Shown one piece after another: positions 1 to 8,128 of a stretch of 64,000 nucleotides of DNA; positions within the stretch are counted from its first letter, which is position 1, and each line of letters opens with the position of its first letter. Below the pieces are notes generated by a model. The model was not told the origin of the DNA. It worked only from the letters and a program-made list of their open reading frames with translations, and searched no databases. The stretch comes from Congregibacter litoralis KT71 (GTDB lineage: Bacteria > Pseudomonadota > Gammaproteobacteria > Pseudomonadales > Halieaceae): positions 3,050,928 through 3,114,927 of the forward strand of contig NZ_CM002299.1 of NCBI RefSeq assembly GCF_000153125.2, written 5' to 3'. Position numbers and translations under genes: made by a program.

Positions 1-746
1 TCAGGAGCCCAACCAGAGTAGCGTCGGGCACAAAGTACGGGGATGCGATGAGTATCTGCTCCTGGGCCACGCAGACCAGGGCACGCAGGAGGCTTGCCGC
101 CTTGGTCCAGTCCACCGTCGAGTTGGACTTTACGACCTGCACAGCGAGTCCGTCATCCCAAGACCTGAACTGAGCTTTCGGGTGTTCGATTTCCCAGTCG
201 CCGGCCTCGTTCCAGTTGTCGAGGAAGGCCGCATAGAGACCGGCCACAGCGGGCCCCTCGAGGGAAAAATGCGTTTCACGCCATTCCCCGGGGTTTTCTG
301 CGTTGCCCGTCCACTCATCGGCAATGCCGACACCGCCCGTAAAGGCGACCTCATGATCGATGCAGAGGACCTTTCTGTGGGTGCGTTTGTCGATGCGCCA
401 GGGGCGAAAGCTGCTCATGGGTCGAAACCAGCGCAGCTCTATGGGCGAATCCTCCAGCATCTTCAGGCAATCCCTGCATATATCCTTGGCGCCGAAGCAT
501 CCAGCAAGACTCTTACGCGGACGCCCTCGCGGGCTTTCTGAGCCAAGGCGTCAGCAAACTCCCTGGCAATAGCCCCCGACCAGTAAACGTGTGTGAGAAT
601 TCCAGATGCGATGAAGCCGCGCGGATCGCCGCCAGCATCGCGGGAAAGATCTCATCGCCATTTTTCAGCGGCACGACTCTGTTACCGTCAGTAAACGGTA
701 CGCCAATGGCAAACTCCAGATGGGTTCGATAGTCGTCTAAGGTCAT
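1..746 (-). pseudogene. Cardiolipin synthase / phospholipase D family protein, frameshifted, 3' end outside the window
   Basis: Read leftward from an ATG at 746, the translation gives the start of a bacterial cardiolipin synthase-like protein (GNRVVPLKNGDEIFPAMLAAIR). The similarity then jumps frame near 604 to THVYWSGAIAREFADAL and again near 497 to FGAKDICRDCLKMLEDS. After that it stays open to the window edge and contains the HxKxxxxD catalytic motif (HRKVLCID, about 355-385). The family makes or transfers phosphatidyl groups at the inner membrane. Each frame change fits loss of a single base, so this is either a decaying gene or two sequencing errors. It belongs to the chromosomal flank, not to the island. 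The family assignment is firm; whether the gene is truly broken is less certain. Confidence 0.75.
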
Positions 747-967
747 GGAAGGCGGTCGTCGAGGTCGGATACCGCAATTGTATTGAGGTTGACCGGCGCG
801 AGGAACCGTAAATACCCATTTACTGGCGCGCCCGGCACGATTGACTCAAACAGCCCAGGGGCTGTTTTCGCCCTCCGGGCGGTGTCGCAAGCGACCCCGT
901 CTAAAACGCTCCTATTCGTCGCGTTTTATCGAACGAGCACGTTCTTCGGCAGGAACACCCCGGATAC

Positions 968-1000
968 AAAAAAGCCCCACCCGATGGGTGAGGCTTTTTT
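968..1000 (-). terminator. Rho-independent terminator in the first 182-bp unit
   Basis: A near-perfect stem of GCCCCACC and GGTGAGGC around a short loop is flanked by A6 and T6, so it could act in both directions. On the minus strand it lies downstream of the tRNA end copy. Confidence 0.8.
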
Positions 1001-1149
1001 GTATATGGCGCGCCCGGCACGATTGATGATTACGCCCTTTGGGGCGCAATCACCCTTCGGGCGGTGTCGCAAGCGACCCCGTCTAAAACGCTCCTATTCG
1101 TCGCGTTTTATCGAACGAGCACGTTCTTCGGCAGGAACACCCCGGATAC

Positions 1150-1182
1150 AAAAAAGCCCCACCCGATGGGTGAGGCTTTTTT
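1150..1182 (-). terminator. Rho-independent terminator next to the left att
   Basis: Identical to the terminator of the neighbouring unit and 6 bp from the tRNA 3' end copy. It is probably the native terminator of tRNA-Arg, now separated from the intact tRNA gene by the islands. Confidence 0.8.
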
Positions 1183-1187
1183 GTATA

Positions 1188-1232
1188 TGGCGCGCCCGGC
1201 ACGATTCGAACGTGCGACCGCCTGGTTCGTAG
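1188..1232 (-). repeat. Left att site: 45-bp copy of the tRNA-Arg 3' part
   Basis: This 45-bp sequence is identical to 50195-50239 and to 60431-60475 inside the intact tRNA. It runs from CCA to the anticodon loop, which is the usual crossover region of tyrosine integrases that use tRNA genes. The sequence to the right differs from the tRNA, marking the outer end of island A. Confidence 0.9.
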
Positions 1233-1324
1233 ACGCTTTTCACTTGTAACCTATTGATTTTATTGGCCTAAAAACGGCGCCCGTTGTCGTGTTTGCAGGA
1301 CAAAGCACTACTTTGCAGCACTGA

Positions 1325-1543
1325 TGTCGGAAATTTGTCGGAAAGAAAAGCGGTCGTTCTACGCTGGGAGGTTGGGCGCCGGGCGGTCTGGTGTTTTTGT
1401 CGGAAAAAACCCTAACTTCAAACTCAAATGAACCAAGAAACAAGCAAGTACGACAAGACGAAGTATACGTTTGTCGTCAAAAACATGTGTGCCTGCGCAG
1501 TCGTCGCAAAACTGCAGCGCCGTTGTCGGAAAAAAGTCGGAAA
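1325..1543 (+). repeat. Non-coding island end with five GTCGGAAA-type repeats
   Basis: The stretch 1233-1672 shows no convincing gene. It contains TGTCGGAAA at 1325-1333, 1336-1344, 1398-1406 and 1524-1532, and AGTCGGAAA at 1535-1543. All are in the same orientation and lie just inside the left att. Such iterated short motifs next to an att site could be arm-type binding sites for an integrase or excisionase, but this is inference. Confidence 0.45.
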
Positions 1544-1672
1544 GCGCTCAGCGCAGGCCGAGTTTCTCAGCTACGGCTTTTCCTTCTCGCTGGTGTCTCA
1601 CGCCCCACCCGAATTTTGGCCATGGGACGCTACAATGCCTCCAGCACCGGCTCCCACAGCGCAGTAGTACAG

Positions 1673-2185
1673 TTAGTCCCTCTGCAACAAATCTGCATGA
1701 ATTTCTTGCACTGCCGTATCGATCCCCGATTTTAAGACGGCAGCGAGGTCACGCAGAAGCGCGTCTATAGCAGCGATACGCTCTTTTTGATGATCTAAAG
1801 CGATACTTGCCTTTCGCCAGCTTTCCGGGGACTCTACTTCAACCTTATCCATAAAATGGTGGACAAGTTCATTTCGCTCGCAGACAAGCGCTTCAATTTC
1901 TTCGCGGGTCTCTGGTTCGAACGCAAATGAGCTAACCAGAGCCCAAGTTTGCGAAGAAACGTCCTTTTCGGCATCAGTGAACAATTCGCCTGTATTCATT
2001 CCCATGGTTTGCTTTGAGGCGGAAGACTGACGTTTTGCGAAGTTGTCCTTCAATTCTGCGGCGTTGGCACCTGACACTTCTAAACGCGGCACAATCCACT
2101 TAAGGGTTCGCTCTAGTTGCTGGAAAAGAAGCACATTCCGACCGAGCTTAAAGACTACTTCATCTCTGCAAGCATCTAGGTCCAA
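1673..2185 (-). CDS. HEPN-motif hypothetical protein
   Basis: A 170-residue, mostly helical protein with RNELVHHF near residue 105. This matches the R-polar-x(3)-H signature of HEPN domains, which are usually metal-independent RNases in toxin-antitoxin and defence systems. I chose a TTG start at 2185 because AAAGGAG lies 7 nt upstream; the nearby ATG runs into a stop after four codons. No nucleotidyltransferase or other classical antitoxin lies next to it. The next gene downstream is the att end of the island, and upstream is an exported protein. The HEPN call rests on one motif and fold impression, so function is tentative. Confidence 0.6.
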   Translation of the reverse strand: MDLDACRDEVVFKLGRNVLLFQQLERTLKWIVPRLEVSGANAAELKDNFAKRQSSASKQTMGMNTGELFTDAEKDVSSQTWALVSSFAFEPETREEIEALVCERNELVHHFMDKVEVESPESWRKASIALDHQKERIAAIDALLRDLAAVLKSGIDTAVQEIHADLLQRD

Positions 2186-2260
2186 ACCATAACTCCTTTA
2201 CCACTCGTTCGACGCTGATTATCTCGACTCACGGATACCGCACCAGTTGGTGCGGGCAGA

Positions 2261-2902
2261 TCAATACAGCCCCTCGAGCGCGCCTTTCTCCGCGTGCATT
2301 AATCGAAGCATCGTGGTCATCTGGTTTATTGTTCCAACGGAACCGCCCCTTTGATCCCATACAGCTGAAAAAAGCGCCGCATACGCTTGCCGCGCTGTCT
2401 TCATGGAGCTGGCAAAATTGTTTGTTTGATAGCCCAAGTTGCGTCGTGTCCCCAAATCCCGGATCAGGTAGCTGATGTCCGCTGACACGTAGCGATATGT
2501 TTCCGAATAGCATTGCGCAATACCCATTGTCGAACCGTTAGCTTCGAGGCAACGATCTTCCACCGAGTCAATCGGATCATGTTCGTCAGAGAAGAACACT
2601 TTGTAGAACTTGGCGTCTGCCACACGAAAAACTCCGCTGCCTCTTGTCGGATCTATGCCTAATTTGAGTGTTTCGCCGCGCTCCCATGTCAATACGTCCT
2701 CGTAAGGTATGAATTCATAGTGAAACCACAACTTAAAGGCTTCGCCACTATCCTGCTCGACCAAGAGGTAACCGGGATCATGGAAGTCTTTAAAAGCGAC
2801 CGTCTGCGTTGATGTAAACGTCTCCGAGGCGTGTGTTGCAAAGGGCAACAAAATCGACACCTGCAAAATTTGTCGCAGTAATCTAGAAAGTCGTTCAATC
2901 AT
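2261..2902 (-). CDS. Exported hypothetical protein
   Basis: About 213 residues from the ATG at 2902. The N-terminus (MIERLSRLLRQILQVSILLP followed by FATHA-SE) has a basic start, a hydrophobic stretch and an Ala-rich cleavage-like site, so export to the periplasm is likely. The mature part is rich in aromatic and acidic residues and has two cysteines close together. I recognise no family. An upstream extension to a TTG at 2917 is possible. It lies between the HEPN-motif gene and the DUF2130 gene on the same strand, with gaps that do not force an operon. Confidence 0.55.
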   Translation of the reverse strand: MIERLSRLLRQILQVSILLPFATHASETFTSTQTVAFKDFHDPGYLLVEQDSGEAFKLWFHYEFIPYEDVLTWERGETLKLGIDPTRGSGVFRVADAKFYKVFFSDEHDPIDSVEDRCLEANGSTMGIAQCYSETYRYVSADISYLIRDLGTRRNLGYQTNNFASSMKTARQAYAALFSAVWDQRGGSVGTINQMTTMLRLMHAEKGALEGLY

Positions 2903-2962
2903 AGTCACGATACTCAACGTTCGTACGCTTGAAAGAATGTGAGTTCAATGCAGTTGAGCACC

Positions 2963-4375
2963 CTACGGCTCTTCCCGTGACTGAAGATCCTTGACAACAT
3001 TTTCAAACTCGGCCGCCATTGTGGGGTTGTTCTTCGTCAACCGCTTGATGGTCACATCCTGTGCCTTGTTGTTAGCAAGTCGTAGATTATTCGCTGACTT
3101 CAGAAGTGCCTCCTTGGTCTTCTGCAGATGGTTCATTGACTTGTCTATCTCGTCGATCGCTGTTTCAAACTGCCGCGATGCCAGGTCGTAGTTCCTCGCG
3201 AAACCAGCTTTGAAGCTCTCGAGTTCTGTCTCAAAATTTGTAATGTCGATGTTTTGGGCTTTCACGATCGCCAGCTCTGTTTTGAATTCCAGCGCACCCA
3301 TCGCTGCATTGCGTAGCAGGGTAATGATTGGAATAAAGAACTGCGGTCGGATCACATACATCTTTGGATAACGGTGGGACACGTCCACGATACCGCTGTT
3401 GTATAGCTCGTTATCAGACTCAAGCAATGACACTAATATGGCGTACTCGCAGCCCTTCTCGGTACGGTCCTTGTCTAACTCCTTGAGAAAATCCTCATTC
3501 CTTTTTTTGGTCGCCGTGGCATCGAGCTCATTTTTCATCTCGAACATGATCGACACGATCTCTGTGTCATTTTCATCTTTGTCCCGGAAGATGTAATCGC
3601 CCTTGCTACCGCCGCGCGCATCGTTATCTTTCTCAAAGTACGCCCGGGGAAACGCTGTCGCGCGAATGCGGTTGAACTCGATCTCGCAATGCTGTTCCAA
3701 AGTCTCTCCGACCATTTTTGTGGACATGCGCGCCTTGAGGTCGCGCAGGCGCTCGATCGCCTCGTCCCGATCCTTAATTTGAGTCTCGTATTTGTCTTTC
3801 AGGGACTTTTCTGCCAGCTGTTTTTCGAGCTCGGCCTTCGCGAGGTGGTTTTTGAGATCGTCTCGCTCTTTTTCTACCGCACCCACCGCGGTTGAGATAG
3901 CGAGATTCTGCTCGACCTCACGCGCACTTAATTTCGCGGTCAAGCCCTGAATCTCGGCATCCTTTTGCGCAGCAATATCCCGCAATTCGGCGAGACGCTT
4001 GGCCTCTGCCAGCTCAGACGCAGCATGCCTCTCGCGCTTGAGTCGCTCAAGCTCATTTCGGATCTCGTCACGTTCCTTCTCGACGGAGCTTAACGCTTCG
4101 GTTACCGCGAGCTTCTGCGCGACATCGACCGCATCAAGCTTTGCCATGAGGTCCTGAATCTGCGCGTCTTTTGTGGCAGCTGCCGCCTGGAGTTCACTGC
4201 TAGCCTGGCTCTTAGCCAGCTCTATAGCGCTCTGCTTTTCGCGCTCAGCGATTTCTAGGCGCTCATGCAACTGAGATTCAAATTCGCTATCGCACACCTG
4301 CTTGAGAATATCCGCATAGCCGGCTTCGTCGATCGTAAAAGCCTTGCGACAGTGCGGGCACACGACTTCATTCAT
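2963..4375 (-). CDS. DUF2130 family protein (coiled coil plus nuclease-like domain)
   Basis: 470 residues. The N-terminus has a CPHC motif (residues 6-9), followed by a long charged coiled coil to about residue 220. The C-terminal half is typical of DUF2130, with GSKGDYIFRD near residue 255 and FEMKNE near residue 280. These give the D...ExK pattern of the PD-(D/E)XK nuclease fold. DUF2130 proteins are common in accessory regions and their substrate is not established to my knowledge. The gene stands alone on the minus strand. Family assignment is good; nuclease activity is inferred from the motif only. Confidence 0.8.
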   Translation of the reverse strand: MNEVVCPHCRKAFTIDEAGYADILKQVCDSEFESQLHERLEIAEREKQSAIELAKSQASSELQAAAATKDAQIQDLMAKLDAVDVAQKLAVTEALSSVEKERDEIRNELERLKRERHAASELAEAKRLAELRDIAAQKDAEIQGLTAKLSAREVEQNLAISTAVGAVEKERDDLKNHLAKAELEKQLAEKSLKDKYETQIKDRDEAIERLRDLKARMSTKMVGETLEQHCEIEFNRIRATAFPRAYFEKDNDARGGSKGDYIFRDKDENDTEIVSIMFEMKNELDATATKKRNEDFLKELDKDRTEKGCEYAILVSLLESDNELYNSGIVDVSHRYPKMYVIRPQFFIPIITLLRNAAMGALEFKTELAIVKAQNIDITNFETELESFKAGFARNYDLASRQFETAIDEIDKSMNHLQKTKEALLKSANNLRLANNKAQDVTIKRLTKNNPTMAAEFENVVKDLQSREEP

Positions 4376-4495
4376 CTCTTATCTCTCCTTACCTCAATAT
4401 CAAAATACGAGCTGGCCCAAGTACTTATTTTCATAGCCGCCAAGCTCAAAAGCATCGCGTGGGACGCTAAAGTAAATGGATTGTCATTAACTCGC

Positions 4496-4804
4496 TTACT
4501 CGTCACTGACGCGTAGCCTGATGGGTGGTACCTGCATGTCACCAACGACCATCTCATCATCTTCAGCAGGCTTAATCAGCTTGATGGAAAAAGCTGCGCA
4601 GGCATTCTCCGCGACGACGGACGCCAGATCGTCCAGGGTATCGCACAGATAGACGCGCCTTTCACAGGAATCACAGTACTTCTCGACAGGGCTATCTGTC
4701 GTAATCAAAGTGTCCCAGGTCTGTTCGCATCGATATCCCCACGAGCAGTTCCTGATCTCGTACTGTTTGTGTTTACTCATCTTGTTGCCTTTGTCATCTT
4801 TCAT
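4496..4804 (-). CDS. Small cysteine-rich conserved hypothetical protein
   Basis: 102 residues with cysteines at CSWGYRCEQTW and YCDSCERRVYLCDT, a pattern suggesting a zinc-binding knuckle. Short proteins with a similar 'C..TWD.L..T......FC..C...V..C' layout are widespread in bacteria without a known role. The start may be the ATG at 4804 or an internal ATG (MSKHKQYE) preceded by AAAGG. The acidic C-terminus ends in RLRVSDE. Confidence 0.6.
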   Translation of the reverse strand: MKDDKGNKMSKHKQYEIRNCSWGYRCEQTWDTLITTDSPVEKYCDSCERRVYLCDTLDDLASVVAENACAAFSIKLIKPAEDDEMVVGDMQVPPIRLRVSDE

Positions 4805-4856
4805 TACTCTGGGCCTTCATTTACTCGAAGACCCCATCCAGTAATGCCACTGCGCC

Positions 4857-5318
4857 TCACTGGTCTCCGATTATCTTAAGCCCCTGACCAAATGGGTTAT
4901 TGGGACTGTCGGTTGCATATGGGCTGCCTGCCCCGTAGGGATTATTTATAGAATCTACTGAGTTTGGATTGCCATATCGACCATAAGGATTACTCACTGA
5001 CTCGGGATCGTAAGGGTTCGCGCTAAGCTTGCCCCGGTAGTTTCCCTGGCTGTCGTAAAGCTTGGGAGCCTGTGTCGCGTATGGGTTGGTGGCCGACTGA
5101 TTGCTGTATGGGCTGCCATACCTCCCATAAGCGTTGTTTATGCTGTTGCTTTCGAACGGACTGCCAGCGCCGAGGGGATTGCTCACCGAATCCGAATCAA
5201 AAGGATTAGTGCTCAGGTTGCCGATATCAACCTGCGCATTCGATGCTACCGCATTTGTCAGTACGGTGAATGCGAGAATATTGAGAGCTCGCTTTTTTAT
5301 CTGAAGATTGATCGCCAT
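4857..5318 (-). CDS. Exported Asn-Pro-Tyr-Gly repeat protein
   Basis: Start at the ATG at 5318, preceded by GGGAGAG at a 7-nt spacing. The first 26 residues form a signal peptide ending in AVASNA. The mature protein consists almost entirely of degenerate repeats of about 11-13 residues with the core [S/N]-x-N-P-[F/Y]-G followed by a short polar link (for example SVSNPYGRYGNPNS, SINNPYGAGSPY). There are no cysteines. Similar low-complexity periplasmic repeat proteins exist in Proteobacteria, function unknown. A longer start at 5387 is possible but less well supported. Confidence 0.65.
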   Translation of the reverse strand: MAINLQIKKRALNILAFTVLTNAVASNAQVDIGNLSTNPFDSDSVSNPLGAGSPFESNSINNAYGRYGSPYSNQSATNPYATQAPKLYDSQGNYRGKLSANPYDPESVSNPYGRYGNPNSVDSINNPYGAGSPYATDSPNNPFGQGLKIIGDQ

Positions 5319-5700
5319 AGCCGGCTCTCCCTGTGTATGAATTGATGCCATGAAGCTTCTTGCTCCGCGCGTTTGTATAGAGGACACATCCTAGGCAACC
5401 GACCAACAAACGCCATCGTGTATAGATTTACATGTCGCCTCAATAAGCAGGTTTTGGACAAACCCCGTCAAAAACAGGACTTACATCATGAAAGCCCGCG
5501 CCGATTCAGCTCATATTCGTGATTAAGCGTATCGCTGACGTTAGTCCATGATGATTTGTACACCCGCTTCAAGTCGATTCAGACGGTGCTGTAACAGGCT
5601 GACATCCAGTGCCGTCGGCAACTCAACACCTTTGTAGTCGTTGCCCGGGCATGGTCCATTGATAAACTGGGGTCGGTCGGTTTTCGTAGAGTCCACCGGC

Positions 5701-6576
5701 TCAATATGCCACCTGACTGTGGCGGTGCTGCGTAGCGTACTGTACCGGGGATAGGTAACCGAGGCGCGCTTGTTTCCGAGTCCGGTTGTAGAAGATCTCA
5801 ATATACTCCCGGATCGCTGCTCTCGCCTGCGCACGCGTCTCAAAGCGTTCATGGTGAATGAGCTCCGACTTCAGGATTCCCCAAACGCTCTCCATCGGCG
5901 CGTTGTCCCAACAGTTTCCTTTGCGGCTCATGGACGACAGCATCTGGTGCTGCCGTAGCAGCTGCTGATAGCTCCTCGCACAGTACTGACTGCCGCGATC
6001 GGAATGATGAAGAAGCCCAGGACCTGGTTGCCTGACATCGATCGCACGGCGCAGTGCCGTCTCCGTCAGGTTAACCGTCATCCGTTCCGACATCGCGTAT
6101 CCGACAAGCTCCCCGTTGAACAGGTCTTTGATGCCTGCCAGGTACAGCCAGCCCTCGGCGGTGTCGACGTAGGTGAGATCCGTCAGCCACACCTTGTTCG
6201 GCACATCGACGGAGAACTGTCTGGCAAGCCGGTTCGGCGCCACAGGCAGCCTGTGCTTCGAGTCCGTGGTCACACGGAACCGCCGCTTCTGCTTGCAGCG
6301 AAGGCCCTGCTCGCGGCGAATACGCTTGATGCGGTGTACGCCGACACGAATACCGTTGTCGGCAAGATCGGACTGAAGTCGCTCGGGACCATACGTCCTG
6401 CGCGTGCGCTCGTGAGCCGCCTTGATCTCCAGCGTCAAACGCGCGTTCGCCTTCGACCGTGGTGACGGCGGCCGCTTGCGCCAGGCGTAGTAGCCGCTCT
6501 CGGATACGTCCAGCAGACGGCACATCGCGGCGACAGAGTGCTCGTGCCGTAGCCGGTGAATCTGCGCGTACCTCAC
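5701..6576 (-). CDS. IS3-family transposase OrfB, type 1 copy 1
   Basis: 291-residue integrase-core (DDE) transposase. An HTH_21-like N-terminal region is followed by the catalytic core: Asp in WLTDLTY, Asp in HHSDRGSQY and Glu in NAPMESVWG. It starts with GTG overlapping the orfA stop (GTGA). The active form is probably an OrfAB fusion made by -1 frameshifting at AAAAAAG (6606-6612), since orfB lies exactly in the -1 frame. The protein is the same in all four copies. Confidence 0.9.
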   Translation of the reverse strand: MRYAQIHRLRHEHSVAAMCRLLDVSESGYYAWRKRPPSPRSKANARLTLEIKAAHERTRRTYGPERLQSDLADNGIRVGVHRIKRIRREQGLRCKQKRRFRVTTDSKHRLPVAPNRLARQFSVDVPNKVWLTDLTYVDTAEGWLYLAGIKDLFNGELVGYAMSERMTVNLTETALRRAIDVRQPGPGLLHHSDRGSQYCARSYQQLLRQHQMLSSMSRKGNCWDNAPMESVWGILKSELIHHERFETRAQARAAIREYIEIFYNRTRKQARLGYLSPVQYATQHRHSQVAY

Positions 6577-6875
6577 CGGGATTCCTTCGCGAAGTACGCC
6601 GCAAACTTTTTTAGCAGATCGCGCTCCTGCTTGACCTCAGCGAGCTCACGCCGGGCACGGGCCAGCTCCATCTCAAGCTCTGTGGGTGCGCGCTGATGCT
6701 CACCCACCTGCTTCAGCTTTCCTGCCCGGGCTGCACGCACCCAGTTACTGAGACTGCTCTTGGGGATCGACAGCCGCTCTGCCGCCTTCGCCACCGACAT
6801 GCCGGTCGACTCAACCAGCTTCACGGCCTCAGCCCGGAACTCCGGCGTGTAAGATGCCTTGGGGATTCTTTCCAT
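6573..6875 (-). CDS. IS3-family OrfA (HTH DNA-binding), type 1 copy 1
   Basis: 100 residues from the ATG at 6875, preceded by GGAGG. The N-terminal helix-turn-helix (YTPEFRAEAVKLV...SVAKAAERL...SLSNWV) binds the IS ends. A C-terminal leucine-rich helix (ELAEVKQERDLLKKFAAYF) follows. It overlaps orfB by 4 nt and contains the A6G slippery sequence near its end. Confidence 0.88.
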   Translation of the reverse strand: MERIPKASYTPEFRAEAVKLVESTGMSVAKAAERLSIPKSSLSNWVRAARAGKLKQVGEHQRAPTELEMELARARRELAEVKQERDLLKKFAAYFAKESR

Positions 6876-7369
6876 CGTTGTCCTCCAGATCGTAAAGATA
6901 AACGATCCGATGGACTCCACGAATTCCGACCGACCTCAAAACCTCACCTCTCCTACCGGTGAATCGGCTGACGAGTTGGGCCCCAGATCCAGATCACACA
7001 GCAGCTCATACGCACGGACATTAGGACTGTCGTGCAGACACCAAGCGTCGCAAACGGTAGACCAATCCAGCGTGTCATCGGGCTCGATGCCAGTCTCAGC
7101 CCATTCCGCCAACGCCTCTTCAACCGGCTCAAAAGAATAGCGCTCGACAAACTGCCGTAGCGTCATTTCCGGCGGCTCCTCTGATGGGTCACCGAGATAC
7201 AGCGTAAAGCTGTCTGTGATTTCACGTGACGCGATGACGGTCGTATGGGCTGACTTAGGTGCCTGAAGAAGCGCCTCACCATGATTGTCAAAGAAGTTAA
7301 CTGCTCGCTCATAAAATCGTGGCAATACAAATCCTGTAGCGGCACCGAGGAGGAACTGCCGTCGGGAGA

Positions 7370-8080
7370 TCATGAATTCTCGTCCTCACGGCCTTGGGCC
7401 ACCATCGTGGGTGGTGCTCCTCCTTGTCTCCTATCGCCAACAAAAGCACGCAGTTCGTCTTCTCCACCCTTTCGACGACAGTAGCCACAACCAAAGGTAT
7501 TGGAGTCAGTGCTTATGTACAGCGAATGGTTTGTCTCAGAGCAGCGGGCCCGCCAGGCACTTGGGGATGTACCTGTGGGCTCCGGCTGCAGGCGTAACTC
7601 TCGGGCTGTACGAACCACGGAGGTTTCAATAGCAGACGCCTGGGAGGCCATCAGATCGCCCTCGCGAGCAATCCCGGTAAGAGTCTTCTGATAGACCTGC
7701 TCTGACAGAACACCTGGCACATAGAATCTTCCGGGCCACGCGTGCCCCCAGCGTGCACGTATCAACGCAATGAAAAGACTCTGCGCATCGGTATTGGTAT
7801 CACCAGAACGATTCGCCAGAACTGCTCGAGCCTGTTTATCTGAAAAAGCCAACGAGGATGGTGATGCAGCGTTGTCGAGATCGTGTGATCTAGGGTGCGC
7901 GAACCAGAGCTCTACATGTTCATTGAAGATGCGCAGATACAGCGCCTCAGTAATCGAGTCCGGGCCCAAATTGAGCCCGTAAATACACACCAGCGAGGCA
8001 TTTTTGGGAACGAGGCCCCCATTATTCTTGCCCCATGGATCAACATCCACCAGCTCAAACGTCTCATTTTTCGCAGTCAT
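7370..8080 (-). CDS. Hypothetical protein with C-terminal Cys/His zinc-binding motif
   Basis: 236 residues, ATG at 8080 with AGGAG 7 nt upstream. Most of the protein has no recognised family. Near residue 190 it has C-x(4)-H...FGCGYC followed by a basic segment, which looks like a small treble-clef or zinc-ribbon. The tail is Gly/Arg-rich. Its stop overlaps the start of the Tat-signal gene by 4 nt, suggesting translational coupling and a shared role with that exported partner. A hairpin and a 27-codon ORF lie directly upstream. Confidence 0.6.
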   Translation of the reverse strand: MTAKNETFELVDVDPWGKNNGGLVPKNASLVCIYGLNLGPDSITEALYLRIFNEHVELWFAHPRSHDLDNAASPSSLAFSDKQARAVLANRSGDTNTDAQSLFIALIRARWGHAWPGRFYVPGVLSEQVYQKTLTGIAREGDLMASQASAIETSVVRTARELRLQPEPTGTSPSAWRARCSETNHSLYISTDSNTFGCGYCRRKGGEDELRAFVGDRRQGGAPPTMVAQGREDENS

Positions 8081-8095
8081 GTTGTAACTCCTAAT

Positions 8096-8128
8096 CCCCG
8101 AGAATAGTCGGCGTTAATCAGCTCGGGG
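8096..8128 (-). promoter_or_regulatory. Hairpin just upstream of the ribosome binding site of the 236-aa gene
   Basis: CCCCGAG (8096-8102) pairs with CTCGGGG (8122-8128), with the AGGAG site immediately after it in the transcript. A 27-codon ORF (ATG at 8160, stop overlapping the next ATG as ATGA) spans the same segment. This could be a leader that couples translation to folding. The assignment is structural inference only. Confidence 0.3.

Larger units (their letters stand above)
824..1187 (-). repeat. Two 182-bp tandem repeats, each starting with the last 19 bp of tRNA-Arg (rtT-like)
   Basis: The 19-bp tRNA 3' end occurs at 824-842, 1006-1024 and, as part of the full att, at 1188. The spacing is exactly 182 bp both times. 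Each unit has the tRNA end, short hairpins, a conserved-loop hairpin (902-928 and 1084-1110) and a terminator. The first hairpin after the tRNA end differs between the units while the rest is nearly identical. Read on the minus strand, this is the downstream region of tRNA-Arg. The layout resembles the 178-bp rtT repeats after E. coli tyrT, which also carry a 19-bp tRNA end. That parallel is from general knowledge and the function is unknown. Confidence 0.85.
5668..6938 (-). mobile_element. IS3-family element, type 1, copy 1 (1271 bp)
   Basis: The ends are imperfect inverted repeats, TGAGGTCGGTCGG at one side and TGGGGTCGGTCGG at the other. The element is flanked by a 4-bp AAAC duplication (5664-5667 and 6939-6942). 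It carries orfA and orfB in -1 frame relation and is one of four copies in the window. Confidence 0.92.
5541..7373 (-). pseudogene. Tat-signal hypothetical protein interrupted by IS copy 1
   Basis: The N-terminal part (7373 to 6939) starts MISRRQFLLGAATGF, a twin-arginine export signal. The ORF is then broken by the 1271-bp IS. Removing the IS and one AAAC target duplication joins VRF directly to INGPCPGNDYKG and keeps the frame to a TAA at 5541, giving a protein of about 185 residues. Its start overlaps the stop of the 236-aa gene at 7370-8080 by 4 nt, so the two form an operon. Family unknown. The inserted copy would produce a truncated protein of 145 residues. Confidence 0.75.

Noticed and set aside
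783..1249. ORFs across the tRNA-end repeats
   Set aside because: They are translations of tRNA 3' ends and terminators (the familiar 'ARPARFERA' type of false protein).
1391..1735. Overlapping ORFs on the plus strand at the outer end of island A
   Set aside because: No ribosome binding sites, unusual composition, and they cover the GTCGGAAA repeats; treated as non-coding.
5541..5852. Separate 103-aa ORF at the IS copy 1 border
   Set aside because: A chimera of IS end and the C-terminus of the interrupted Tat-signal gene; explained by the insertion. The same applies to the ORFs at 16935-17174, 38936-39214 and 58278-58511.
6071..6604. 177-aa and 153-aa ORFs inside each type 1 IS copy
   Set aside because: They overlap the transposase gene in other frames and recur only because the IS does.
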